A DNA stretch of 64,000 nucleotides from an uncultured Lachnospiraceae bacterium (GCA_947363565.1 CANAPP010000002.1:61523-125522), one strand, 5' to 3'. Shown: positions 9,651 through 19,913, counted from the first letter of the stretch. Notes: generated from the sequence alone by a model not told the origin. Numbers and translations: made by a program.

Positions 9651-10892
9651 ATGGTCGTAGAACTGATATCCGTAGGTACGGAGATTTTGCTTGGAAATAT
9701 CGTGAATACGAATGCGGCTTATCTGTCGGAAAAGTGTGCGGGCCTGGGGCTTTCCTGCTACCACCAGAGCGTGGTGGGGGATAATGAGGGGCGTCTTGAG
9801 GAGACGCTGCGCCTTGCGCTTAAAAGGTCTGACATCGTCATCTTAAGCGGCGGCCTTGGACCGACGAAGGATGACCTGACAAAAGAAGTGACGGCGAAAG
9901 TGTTTGGGAAAACGCTTTATGAGGATGCCCATACAAAGGAGCGGATTGCCGGATTCTTTTCTCAGATGAGAAGCGGGCAGATTACAGAGAATAACTGGAA
10001 ACAAGCGATGGTGCCGGAGGGTGCGCGCATTGTGGATAATCATAACGGGACGGCTCCCGGGCTTATCATCGAGGAGAATGGAAAGACGGCGATACTCCTT
10101 CCCGGACCGCCCAATGAGATCAAACCCATGTTTGAGCGGGATATCGTGCCTTATCTTAACAATCTTGTGCCGGAGGGCATCTATTCGAAAATGGTAAAGC
10201 TCTGTTCCATCGGGGAGAGCAAGGCAGAGACGCTGGTATCAGACTTGCTGGAGGGGCAGACCAATCCTACGATCGCGCCTTATGCCAAGACCGGAGAGGT
10301 ACATTTTCGGATTACGGCCAGGGCGGCGGATGAAAAAGAGGCGGACAGGCTTATAGAGCCTGTGATCCGGTATATGTACCGGGTATTCGGCGATAAGATA
10401 TTTGCCACCAGCGAGGAGGTGACGCTCGAGGATGCGGTGGTGGAGCTCCTTGAGGAGAAAGGCCTTACGCTTACAACGGCGGAATCCTGCACGGCAGGTC
10501 TTCTTGCGGGGAGGATCATGAATGTGGCAGGGGCGTCAAAGGTTTACAACGAGGGGTATATCACCTATTCGAACGAGGCGAAGGAGCGGCTCCTTGGTGT
10601 AAAGCATGAGACGCTAGAAAGATTCGGAGCGGTGAGCGCTGAGACTGCGGCCCAGATGGCTGAAGGCGCGGCGAAGGCGGCAAATGCGTCGGCATCGGTC
10701 AGCGTGACCGGAATCGCCGGGCCTGACGGGGGAACCGGGGAGAAACCGGTAGGGCTTGTGTATGTGGGCTGCCAGGTGAACGGGAAGATCCGCACGGAGG
10801 AATTTATGTTTACCGGGAACCGGGCAAAGAACAGGGAATACGCAGTCGTGCGCGCGCTTACTGTTTTGTGGGAACAATTGATGGAAGCGTAG
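9651..10892 (+). CDS. cinA: CinA family protein (competence/damage-inducible)
   Basis: ELISVGTEILLGNIVNTNAAYLSE, SGGLGPTKDDLT, C-terminal TTAESCTAGLLAGRI. Confidence 0.95.
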   Translation: MVVELISVGTEILLGNIVNTNAAYLSEKCAGLGLSCYHQSVVGDNEGRLEETLRLALKRSDIVILSGGLGPTKDDLTKEVTAKVFGKTLYEDAHTKERIAGFFSQMRSGQITENNWKQAMVPEGARIVDNHNGTAPGLIIEENGKTAILLPGPPNEIKPMFERDIVPYLNNLVPEGIYSKMVKLCSIGESKAETLVSDLLEGQTNPTIAPYAKTGEVHFRITARAADEKEADRLIEPVIRYMYRVFGDKIFATSEEVTLEDAVVELLEEKGLTLTTAESCTAGLLAGRIMNVAGASKVYNEGYITYSNEAKERLLGVKHETLERFGAVSAETAAQMAEGAAKAANASASVSVTGIAGPDGGTGEKPVGLVYVGCQVNGKIRTEEFMFTGNRAKNREYAVVRALTVLWEQLMEA

Positions 10893-10925
10893 ACTGCCGA
10901 AAGTATAAAAGGAGTTGATCAGAAT

Positions 10926-12443
10926 ATGGAAGTCAGGATATTACAAAGTCAGGAGCTTTTGCCGGCGCTGCATCTTGTGTGGGAGGTATTCGCGGAGGAC
11001 GTAGCACCTTCCTATACACCGGAGGGCGTGGCGGAGTTTCAGAAGTTTATCAAATACGACAATATGCGCGCCAGTGCCGAGCGCGGGGAGACCATCTTTT
11101 TCGGCGCCTTTGCGGGCGCTGACCTTTGCGGGGTCATGGCGGTCAAATCCATCGGCCATATCTGCCTGTTCTATGTGAAAAAGGACTGCCAGGGAAAGGG
11201 CATAGGCAGGATGCTGTTTACATCGGTGTATCATTTTTGTGCGAAGCAGCTCAGGGTTTCCAGGATAACCGTGAATGCTGCCCCGGAAGCTGCGGCGAAA
11301 TACCAGCATATGGGGATGCGCCAGACGGATGCAGAGCAGAACGTGAACGGGATGCGCTTTATCCCTATGGAAATGTATGTAAGACCGGCAGACCTGCCGC
11401 AGCAGTCCAAAAACCGGACAGGTTGGATCGCCGGGGGAATCGTGGCAGCGGTCCTGGGTCTGGTGCTTATCGTGGCCGGCGGTACGGTTCTGATTAAGAA
11501 TCTGTATAAGATAAACCAGCAGATAATGGCGGGCGGCATTGGGAATAACGGGAAGCAGTGGGATGACGGCGACCCGATGAACCCGGACAGCCCGGACTGG
11601 GACGACGACGATCCGATGAACCCGGACAGCCCGCTCTGGGATGAGCGGGACAAGTACGGCGATGACGGCGGGGAAACGCCGGGAAGCGCAGGCTCATCCG
11701 GATTATCAGGCGTGGCGGCAGTCCCGGAATATATCGCGGATGATCTTTCCTACGAGATAGAAGAGGATTCCTATACTTATACGGATGATAAAAAGCAGTC
11801 GATGTTAGTCAGCTTTAATGTGCAGTATCCGGTGCTTAACGGACTTGACGCAGCCGTGCAGGAAAAGATCAACGCACAGATAAAGAAGTGCGCCATGGCT
11901 ACGGTGGACGAAATCTACACCAACCCGTCCCAGGAAGTCAAGGAGAAGGTGTTAGGGAGCACTAATCCGATCCTTGCCAGTGTTGTCACCTACAAGGTAA
12001 GCTATGCCAACGAACAGTTTATCAGCATCATTTTTGAGGATATGGGCGCCAGGGGCAGCCAGGAGGATGCATACCAGCATCTGCGCACATTGAATATCGG
12101 TCTTAAGGACGGAAAAGTATATACGGTCAAGGATATCGTTAACCTTGACGGGGACTTTGTGGAGGAATGGCTGGAGATCATGCGGGATGAAGCCGGAGAA
12201 GTCAATTTCCTGGCGGAGCTTGACGAGGAGTCCATGATCAGTACGCTTAGCGGAAAGAGCATTGACGGCAATTACGTGGCGAATTTCTTCGTGGATAAGG
12301 ATGGGGTTGAGATCGGCTATGACCTCAATTACGTGAACGGCGATCCGGCAGATCTTAAGTTCGTATGGGTGACGGCACCCTTTACTTTCGAAGAGATAAA
12401 GCCTTACCAGAAGGACATGGAATTCTGGAAGTTTTTCGGTTAA
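10926..12443 (+). CDS. GNAT acetyltransferase fused to a TM segment, acidic repeat linker and a DUF3298/RsiV-like C-terminal domain
   Basis: GNAT core YVKKDCQGKGIGRMLFTSVY; TM WIAGGIVAAVLGLVLIVAGGTVLI; WDDGDPMNPDSP repeat; C-terminal PVLNGLDAAVQEKINAQIKK...FFVDKDGVEIGYDLNYVNGD. Confidence 0.8.
   Translation: MEVRILQSQELLPALHLVWEVFAEDVAPSYTPEGVAEFQKFIKYDNMRASAERGETIFFGAFAGADLCGVMAVKSIGHICLFYVKKDCQGKGIGRMLFTSVYHFCAKQLRVSRITVNAAPEAAAKYQHMGMRQTDAEQNVNGMRFIPMEMYVRPADLPQQSKNRTGWIAGGIVAAVLGLVLIVAGGTVLIKNLYKINQQIMAGGIGNNGKQWDDGDPMNPDSPDWDDDDPMNPDSPLWDERDKYGDDGGETPGSAGSSGLSGVAAVPEYIADDLSYEIEEDSYTYTDDKKQSMLVSFNVQYPVLNGLDAAVQEKINAQIKKCAMATVDEIYTNPSQEVKEKVLGSTNPILASVVTYKVSYANEQFISIIFEDMGARGSQEDAYQHLRTLNIGLKDGKVYTVKDIVNLDGDFVEEWLEIMRDEAGEVNFLAELDEESMISTLSGKSIDGNYVANFFVDKDGVEIGYDLNYVNGDPADLKFVWVTAPFTFEEIKPYQKDMEFWKFFG
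11559..11636 (+). repeat. Two 39-bp in-frame tandem units encoding WDD(G/D)DPMNPDSP(D/L)
   Basis: tgggatgacggcgacccgatgaacccggacagcccggac followed by tgggacgacgacgatccgatgaacccggacagcccgctc. Confidence 0.9.
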
Positions 12444-12626
12444 AAACGCCCGACGCGCGAACCTTCGGGAATTATATGGCAAATGGACTGAAAACAGCTT
12501 TAAAAATGTAGCAAAGTAACAATTGACGAACAGTTAAATTTATGCGAAAATATTTTCATATGGTGTTAAAGAAGTAACAAACTTTACACGCAGAAAAAAA
12601 TCAACATAGTTGAAAGGAGTTTTAAA

Positions 12627-13319
12627 ATGATTTATTCACATGAAGTAGAAATGATGTGTCCGGTAGCTCAGGGCGCGAATCACGGCCCGGCTCCGATTCC
12701 GGAAGAGGCAAAATGGGTAAAGGCAAAAGAAGTGAAAGATATTTCCGGCCTGACACACGGTATCGGCTGGTGCGCTCCTCAGCAGGGAACATGTAAATTG
12801 ACGCTGAACGTTAAAGAAGGAATTATTCAGGAAGCTCTTGTAGAGACCATCGGTTGTTCAGGAATGACTCACTCAGCAGCTATGGCATCTGAAATCCTGC
12901 CGGGAAAGACAATCTTAGAGGCTCTTAATACAGACCTTGTATGTGATGCGATCAACACAGCTATGAGAGAGCTGTTCTTACAGATCGTATACGGAAGGAC
13001 CCAGAGCGCATTTTCAGAAGACGGTCTTCCGATCGGCGCAGGCCTTGAAGACCTTGGTAAGGGACTCCGTTCACAGGTTGGTACGATGTACGGAACACTG
13101 GCAAAAGGACCGCGTTACCTTGAGATGGCAGAAGGCTATGTAACAGGCATTGCTCTTGACGACAAAGACGAGATTATCGGATATCAGTTTGTAAGCCTTG
13201 GAAAGTTCACCGACTTTATCAAAGCGGGCGACACTCCGAACGATGCATGGGAGAAAGCAAAAGGACAGTACGGACGCGTGGCAGACGCAGCAAAGATTAT
13301 CGACCCGAGAAAAGAATAG
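12627..13319 (+). CDS. NifU-like iron-sulfur cluster assembly scaffold protein
   Basis: Cys-containing NifU_N-like core (QEALVETIGCSGMTHSAAMASEILPGKTILEAL) and location directly upstream of the GGGtGRT gene. Confidence 0.75.
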   Translation: MIYSHEVEMMCPVAQGANHGPAPIPEEAKWVKAKEVKDISGLTHGIGWCAPQQGTCKLTLNVKEGIIQEALVETIGCSGMTHSAAMASEILPGKTILEALNTDLVCDAINTAMRELFLQIVYGRTQSAFSEDGLPIGAGLEDLGKGLRSQVGTMYGTLAKGPRYLEMAEGYVTGIALDDKDEIIGYQFVSLGKFTDFIKAGDTPNDAWEKAKGQYGRVADAAKIIDPRKE

Positions 13320-13491
13320 CCGCGATAAGCGGACAGAACAGACTAGTGCGGACAGACGGCTCATGCTAGCATGAAGCCGGCAGGCCGGAATAGGATGTGA
13401 AGGCGGGGCGCGCCGGATTGGACGAAGTCCAATCTGTGTCCGCGGAAAGGTAATATTACATAGCCACAAAATAATTCAGGAGGACAAGTAA

Positions 13492-14502
13492 ATGGCTTTA
13501 TTTGAATCATATGAAAGAAGAATTGATAAAATCAATGAAGTATTAGGAAGCTATGGCATTGCTTCTATCGAAGAAGCGGAAAAGATTACAAAAGATGCCG
13601 GGCTTGATGTATATAACCAGGTAAAAGGAATCCAGCCAATCTGCTTTGAGAACGCATGCTGGGCATACACGGTAGGCGCGGCTATCGCAATCAAGAAAGG
13701 CTGCAAGACGGCGGCAGACGCAGCGGCAGCAATCGGAGAGGGCCTTCAGGCTTTCTGTATCCCGGGTTCTGTAGCTGACCAGCGCAAGGTTGGCCTTGGA
13801 CACGGCAATCTCGGAAAGATGCTTCTTGAGGAAGAGACGGACTGTTTCGCATTCCTTGCAGGACATGAGTCATTCGCGGCTGCAGAGGGCGCGATCGGTA
13901 TCGCTGAGAAGGCGAACAAAGTCCGTAAGAAACCGCTCCGTGTTATCCTTAACGGACTTGGAAAAGATGCGGCAAAGATTATCTCCCGAATCAACGGATT
14001 TACCTATGTTGAGACAGAGTATGACTATTTTACCGGCGAGCTTAAGGAAGTTCAGAGAACTCCTTACTCCGAGGGCCTGCGCGCAAAGGTTAACTGCTAT
14101 GGCGCGAATGACGTTCGAGAGGGCGTTGCCATCATGCACAAAGAGGGCGTAGACGTGTCCATCACAGGTAACTCTACCAACCCGACACGTTTCCAGCATC
14201 CGGTTGCAGGCACATACAAGAAAGAGTGCAACGAGCAGGGCAAGAAATACTTCTCCGTAGCATCCGGCGGCGGTACAGGACGTACCCTTCACCCGGATAA
14301 CATGGCGGCAGGGCCGGCTTCTTACGGCATGACGGATACATTGGGACGTATGCACTCTGACGCTCAGTTTGCTGGTTCATCTTCCGTACCGGCTCATGTA
14401 GAGATGATGGGTCTTATCGGGGCAGGAAATAACCCGATGGTAGGTATGACTGTTGCAGTTGCGGTTTCCATCGAGGAAGCGGCGAAGGAAGGCAAGTTTT
14501 AA
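13492..14502 (+). CDS. GGGtGRT family protein (function uncharacterised)
   Basis: Signature ASGGGTGRTLHPDNMAAGPASYGMTDTLGRMHSDAQF. Confidence 0.88.
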   Translation: MALFESYERRIDKINEVLGSYGIASIEEAEKITKDAGLDVYNQVKGIQPICFENACWAYTVGAAIAIKKGCKTAADAAAAIGEGLQAFCIPGSVADQRKVGLGHGNLGKMLLEEETDCFAFLAGHESFAAAEGAIGIAEKANKVRKKPLRVILNGLGKDAAKIISRINGFTYVETEYDYFTGELKEVQRTPYSEGLRAKVNCYGANDVREGVAIMHKEGVDVSITGNSTNPTRFQHPVAGTYKKECNEQGKKYFSVASGGGTGRTLHPDNMAAGPASYGMTDTLGRMHSDAQFAGSSSVPAHVEMMGLIGAGNNPMVGMTVAVAVSIEEAAKEGKF

Positions 14503-14518
14503 GAAATAGTGTAAAATT

Positions 14519-14559
14519 AAAGGCTATCGCTGATATGAGATGTCAGCGGTAGCCTTTTT
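14519..14559. terminator. Bidirectional intrinsic terminator between convergent genes
   Basis: AAAGGCTATCGCTGA-loop-TCAGCGGTAGCCTTTTT. Confidence 0.85.
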
Positions 14560-14564
14560 GCGAA

Positions 14565-15125
14565 TCAGGCATTTTCACTGAGCCGCTCCTTTATCGCAAA
14601 AAAATCAGCCTGTGCTTCCGGAAATTTTCGCTCATCCCTCAATATGGCGGAAGGATGGTACACGGAAGTCAAGTACACATTCTTACGGCAGATAAATGTT
14701 CCGTGCTCCTTTGTGATGCGATAGTCCGGGCGGATGATGCGCTGGGCGGCGATGCGGCCCAGGCAGACAATGATCTTAGGGCGAATGAGGAGCGTTTCGT
14801 ATTTCAGATAAGGCATACATGCCTCCTGCTCTGCCGGGAGTGGGTCGCGGTTCCCCGGGGGATGGCACTTTACGATATTGGTGATGTATATATCTTCCCG
14901 GCTCATATGGATGCCGGATAAAAGACGGTCAAACACTTGGCCCGACCTTCCGGTGAAAGGGATGCCGCTCTGGTCCTCAGTTCTCCCCGGACCCTCTGCG
15001 ATAAAGAGGATTGGGGATTTTAAATTTCCGCGCCCCATTACTGGGTGGTTTCTTGTCTGGGATAACGGACAGCGCACGCAGCGGTCTACAAAATCTTTTA
15101 ATTCTTCATAGGTATAAAGCTCCAT
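14565..15125 (-). CDS. Type 4/5 uracil-DNA glycosylase
   Basis: CVRCPLSQTRNHPVMGRGN, FIAEGPGRTEDQSGIPFTGRSGQ, TNIVKCHPPGNRDP, YHPSAILR. Confidence 0.9.
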   Translation of the reverse strand: MELYTYEELKDFVDRCVRCPLSQTRNHPVMGRGNLKSPILFIAEGPGRTEDQSGIPFTGRSGQVFDRLLSGIHMSREDIYITNIVKCHPPGNRDPLPAEQEACMPYLKYETLLIRPKIIVCLGRIAAQRIIRPDYRITKEHGTFICRKNVYLTSVYHPSAILRDERKFPEAQADFFAIKERLSENA

Positions 15126-15307
15126 AGAAAAAACTCCTGTCCTGGATCTGCGCGCCAGTATATTTTGCCGGAAGTTTTGCAGTCTGCGCAGATTATAGTT
15201 TACTTCGGTTCTAGTGACCAGTATAGCACAAAAGAGAAAAAATAACTATCACTTAAGTTGACTGATCAGGTTTATTGAGATAAAATCGAATGTAGCGACA
15301 AAAAGGG

Positions 15308-15336
15308 TTGACAAATATCGCTGTTATTGTTATTAT
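15308..15336 (+). promoter_or_regulatory. Sigma-A promoter of ilvN
   Basis: TTGACA (15308) - 17 bp - TATTAT (15331). Confidence 0.75.
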
Positions 15337-15338
15337 TA

Positions 15339-15362
15339 AAAAACAGAACGCACTCTGTTTTT
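15339..15362 (+). promoter_or_regulatory. Perfect 9-bp dyad just downstream of the -10 (candidate operator)
   Basis: AAAAACAGA-ACGCAC-TCTGTTTTT. Confidence 0.5.
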
Positions 15363-15388
15363 GAAATTGATTAAGAAAGAGGTGCATT

Positions 15389-15886
15389 ATGCAAAGAGTT
15401 TTTTCACTTTTGGTTGACAATAATCCTGGCGTGTTGAGCCGTATCTCCGGCCTGTTCAGCCGCCGGGGCTACAATGTGGACAGTATCACGTCGGGGGTGA
15501 CGGCAGACCCGCGGTTCACGAGGATTACCATCGTGGCAAGCGGGGACGAGCTGATCCTGTCTCAGATTGAAAAGCAGGTAAGGAAACTGGAGGATGTACG
15601 GGAGATCAAGGTGCTGATTCCGGAGCTTTCCGTTCTCCGTGAGTTTGTGATGGTCAAGATCAGGGCCAATGCAGAGCAGCGGGCGGATGTGGCATCCGTG
15701 GCGGATATTTTCCGGGCCAAGATTGTGGATGTAGAGAAGGAATCGCTGATGATTGAACTTACCGGCAACCAGTCAAAAGTCGATGCTTTCCTGAAATTGT
15801 TGGACGGCTATGAAGTTTTAGAACTGGCAAGGACAGGGCTTACCGGGTTATCCAGAGGAAGCAAGAATATTACATATTTTGATTGA
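15389..15886 (+). CDS. ilvN: Acetolactate synthase small subunit
   Basis: ACT domain FSLLVDNNPGVLSRISGLFSRRGYNVDSI. Confidence 0.95.
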   Translation: MQRVFSLLVDNNPGVLSRISGLFSRRGYNVDSITSGVTADPRFTRITIVASGDELILSQIEKQVRKLEDVREIKVLIPELSVLREFVMVKIRANAEQRADVASVADIFRAKIVDVEKESLMIELTGNQSKVDAFLKLLDGYEVLELARTGLTGLSRGSKNITYFD

Positions 15887-15981
15887 CACTGACTGGGAAA
15901 TATGCCATTAAGCAGGGGAATTACATAAAAGACCTCAGCTTAACGATAGAAGCCTGCCAGACGAAATCTGACAGGATGTAA

Positions 15982-17037
<1,056 letters not shown>

Positions 17038-17072
17038 TCGACAGGCAACGAGCCGGTCAATAAAAAGACGGT

Positions 17073-17171
17073 GAGGGTGTTGCAAAATGCAGAATTCCCG
17101 CAACATATAGCGTCGGCGCTTTAATTCGCTAAGCGATATATTGTGAGGTTCAAACATTATGCAACACCTTC
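17073..17171 (+). repeat. Dispersed ~98-bp palindromic element, copy A (MITE/REP-like)
   Basis: GAGGGTGTTGCA...TGCAACACCTTC; about 96% identical by eye to the reverse complement of 49987-50084. Confidence 0.88.
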
Positions 17172-17197
17172 GCTCATACCATCAAACCTTTCGCATC

Positions 17198-17230
17198 AAA
17201 AAAACGACCACTGACGGTATGGTCGTTTTT
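17198..17230. terminator. Intrinsic terminator 3' of rpsT
   Basis: AAAAAACGACCA-CTGACGGTA-TGGTCGTTTTT. Confidence 0.85.
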
Positions 17231-17257
17231 GCCTGTTTCACATCTCTTCTATCTTAA

Positions 17258-17530
17258 TTAAGCAATCCCATTGACAGCCTTAGCCAGACGGGAAATCTTT
17301 CTGGAGCATGTGTTTTTGTGATAAACACCCTTGCTGCCGGCCTTGTTGATCTCAGTGATAGCGACGTTAAGAGCAGCCTTTGCCGCTTCTGCGTCTTTGT
17401 TAGCGATAGCTGTCTCTACTTTTTTAATGCAAGTCTTAACTTTGGATTTGATTGCTTTATTTCTTGCAGCCTTTGTTTCGTTTACTAAGATTCTTTTCTT
17501 TGCAGATTTGATATTAGCCAATTTGTCCAC
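17258..17530 (-). CDS. rpsT: 30S ribosomal protein S20
   Basis: MDKLANIKSAKKRILVNETKAARNKAIKSKVKTCIKK...HKNTCSRKISRLAKAVN. Confidence 0.96.
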   Translation of the reverse strand: MDKLANIKSAKKRILVNETKAARNKAIKSKVKTCIKKVETAIANKDAEAAKAALNVAITEINKAGSKGVYHKNTCSRKISRLAKAVNGIA

Positions 17531-17794
17531 CTCCGATATATTATTTCGACTTTATGATCGATGATCCGTTCGTTAGATCCGGACACGGACGTTCTAACGA
17601 AACATACGAATTTATTTTATTCCAGGTTCCAGGTTCTGTCAATACATATTTGATGAAATATTATAAAAATTTATTATTGATTTTTCTTATTGAATTTAGC
17701 GATCCGGTAAAGAAAAAGGTGTAATTTTCCGATGCGCGGTGATATAATAGAAAAATATTGTAAAACAGCAGGAAGTTAGAACAGGGAGTATGGC

Positions 17795-18637
17795 ATGGAA
17801 AAGGAAAAGGTCGAAGATAGTAAAATAATGGAAAGTGAGAATTCCTTACAGTCGGATGGCAATGTCAAGCAGGTCGTTGACTTTGCGTTGGAGGCAGGAA
17901 GGATACTGTTGAAAAACGGCGGCGAGATTTTCCGCGTGGAGGAGACGATCACGCGGATCTGCCAGCATTTCGGTGTGGAGCATGTGGATATATTTACGCT
18001 GAGCCACGGGATATTTGTCAGTGCGGAGAACGAAAAGGGGGATGCCTATACGAAGGTGAAACATATTCCCCTGTCGGGCGCGCACCTGGGCATTGTGGCG
18101 GAGGTGAATGAGCTTTCAAGGCAGATCGCGGAGGGGAAGGTGGAGCTTCCGAAGGCCAGGGAAAGGCTTGCTAAGATTGACCGGATACCGGCAAGCAACA
18201 GCGGGCTTCAGATCTTAGGCGCCGGGATCGCGGCGGCATGTTACGGATTCCTTATGGGATCTAATCTGACGGAGAGCGTGGTCGCCTTCTGCATCGGCTG
18301 TATTGTACAGGTGTGGGTCCTTTTGGCAAAGAAAGGCCGTCTGTCGAAGATTATCGTGAATATCGCCGGCGGGATGCTGATCATGTCCTTTGCGCTTTTG
18401 GCGCGGATGTTCGCGACGATGTCGCCGCTTCGCCTGGACGGGATAATTATCGGCGGGATCATGCCGCTGATCCCCGGACTTGCATTTACCAATGCGATCA
18501 GGGATATTGCGGACAGCGATTTCCTCTCGGGAACCGTGCGGATGATGGATGCGCTCATGGTCTTTGTGTATATTGCGGTGGGGGTGGGTATTGTGCTGAT
18601 CACGTTCAATAACATGACAGGAGGATTTATCTTATGA
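17795..18637 (+). CDS. Threonine/serine exporter family, large component (ThrE-like)
   Basis: ThrE-type N-term (ALEAGRILLKNGGEIFRVEETITRICQHFGV) followed by TM segments. Confidence 0.88.
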   Translation: MEKEKVEDSKIMESENSLQSDGNVKQVVDFALEAGRILLKNGGEIFRVEETITRICQHFGVEHVDIFTLSHGIFVSAENEKGDAYTKVKHIPLSGAHLGIVAEVNELSRQIAEGKVELPKARERLAKIDRIPASNSGLQILGAGIAAACYGFLMGSNLTESVVAFCIGCIVQVWVLLAKKGRLSKIIVNIAGGMLIMSFALLARMFATMSPLRLDGIIIGGIMPLIPGLAFTNAIRDIADSDFLSGTVRMMDALMVFVYIAVGVGIVLITFNNMTGGFIL

Positions 18638-19113
18638 CCGTGCAGGAGATCATCAGCCATATGCTCTGTTCCTTTGTCGGGACGGTTGGCTTCGCAGTGA
18701 TATACAGTGTGCCGAAGAAGTATTATTTTGCCTGCGGGATTACGGGGATGGCGGGGTGGCTCACCTTTCTTTTTGTCAGCTCACGGCCGTATATGTCGGC
18801 ATCTGTCGCTTCGTTTTTCGGGGCCTTTGTCGTCGTGCTGATCGCAAGGATACTGACGGTTTATATGAAATGCCCGATCACGGTCTTTCTGATCCCCGGG
18901 ATACTTCCGCTGGTGCCGGGGGCCGGCGTTTATTATACGGCCTACTATATTGTCACCAACCAGCTTACGCAGGCGTCATTAAAGGGGATTGAGTCGTTAA
19001 AGATCGCATTTGCTATCGTTATGGGGATAGTTATCGTCGTGTCCATACCCCGCGAAGTTTTCCATGTCATTTTCTGGGAAAGGAAGCGCAGGAAAAATGA
19101 CGGAAAAGATTGA
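18634..19113 (+). CDS. Threonine/serine exporter family, small membrane component (ThrE2-like)
   Basis: Overlaps the preceding gene by 4 bp (ATGA); FLIPGILPLVPGAGVYYTAYYIV motif. Confidence 0.85.
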   Translation: MTVQEIISHMLCSFVGTVGFAVIYSVPKKYYFACGITGMAGWLTFLFVSSRPYMSASVASFFGAFVVVLIARILTVYMKCPITVFLIPGILPLVPGAGVYYTAYYIVTNQLTQASLKGIESLKIAFAIVMGIVIVVSIPREVFHVIFWERKRRKNDGKD

Positions 19114-19170
19114 AGCTTCTGAATGAATTGTGGTACAATGTATTTACCATATACATAAGGAGGGATTTTT

Positions 19171-19911
19171 GTGATAGGTAAGACATTGCTCCAGATTTTG
19201 AGAGAAAGTACGTATACTACTGTGCTGAGCGGATATGCCATGCTTGAAGAGAGCGGTTACCCGGCTATCCGCGACGGCGAAGCATCATATGATATTGAAC
19301 AGAAATATGGTTACTCGGCGGATGAGATGTTATCCAGTTCATTTTATACTGCCAGGACAGAACAGTTTTTTTCCTTTTACCGCAATGAAATCCTGAGTGT
19401 CCTTGACAAGCCGCCGGGGAAATGTTTCTATGAGATGGCGGAGCTGGAACGCCGGGGCCTTTTTAACTGTATTATTACGAGAAGAGTGTTCGGGCTGCCG
19501 GAGACAGCCGGGTGTAAGAATGTCATTAACCTGCATGGAAGTGTCTATGTCAATTACTGCCCGCACTGCAAGCGGAATTATCCCCTTGAGTATGTCCGTA
19601 ATTCCAAGCGGGTGCCGATCTGCGAGAACTGCAGCACGGTGATCCGTCCGGGTATCTGTCTGTTCGGGGAGATGGTGGATAACCAGGTGATCACGCGGGC
19701 GGCACAGGAAGTGCAGAAGGCGGATGTCCTTCTGGTCCTCGGGACGAACTTAAAGACGCAGCTTTGCAGGCAGCTTGTGCAGTATTATGAAGGGAAGAAG
19801 CTGATACTGGTGAAGGAGACGCCGCATTTTGCAGACCGGTATGCGGATCTGGTGGTGAATGCGAGAGTGGACGATACACTGGAGAAAATAATTAACGAAA
19901 TGGGAGAATAG
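19171..19911 (+). CDS. Sir2-like (SIR2 family) protein
   Basis: [35 protein letters not shown]...[30 protein letters not shown]. Confidence 0.85.
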   Translation: MIGKTLLQILRESTYTTVLSGYAMLEESGYPAIRDGEASYDIEQKYGYSADEMLSSSFYTARTEQFFSFYRNEILSVLDKPPGKCFYEMAELERRGLFNCIITRRVFGLPETAGCKNVINLHGSVYVNYCPHCKRNYPLEYVRNSKRVPICENCSTVIRPGICLFGEMVDNQVITRAAQEVQKADVLLVLGTNLKTQLCRQLVQYYEGKKLILVKETPHFADRYADLVVNARVDDTLEKIINEMGE

Positions 19912-19913
19912 TA

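Noticed and set aside
11559-11648. Possible CRISPR-like short repeats
   Set aside because: In-frame coding tandem repeat with no spacers; no CRISPR array or cas gene was seen in the window
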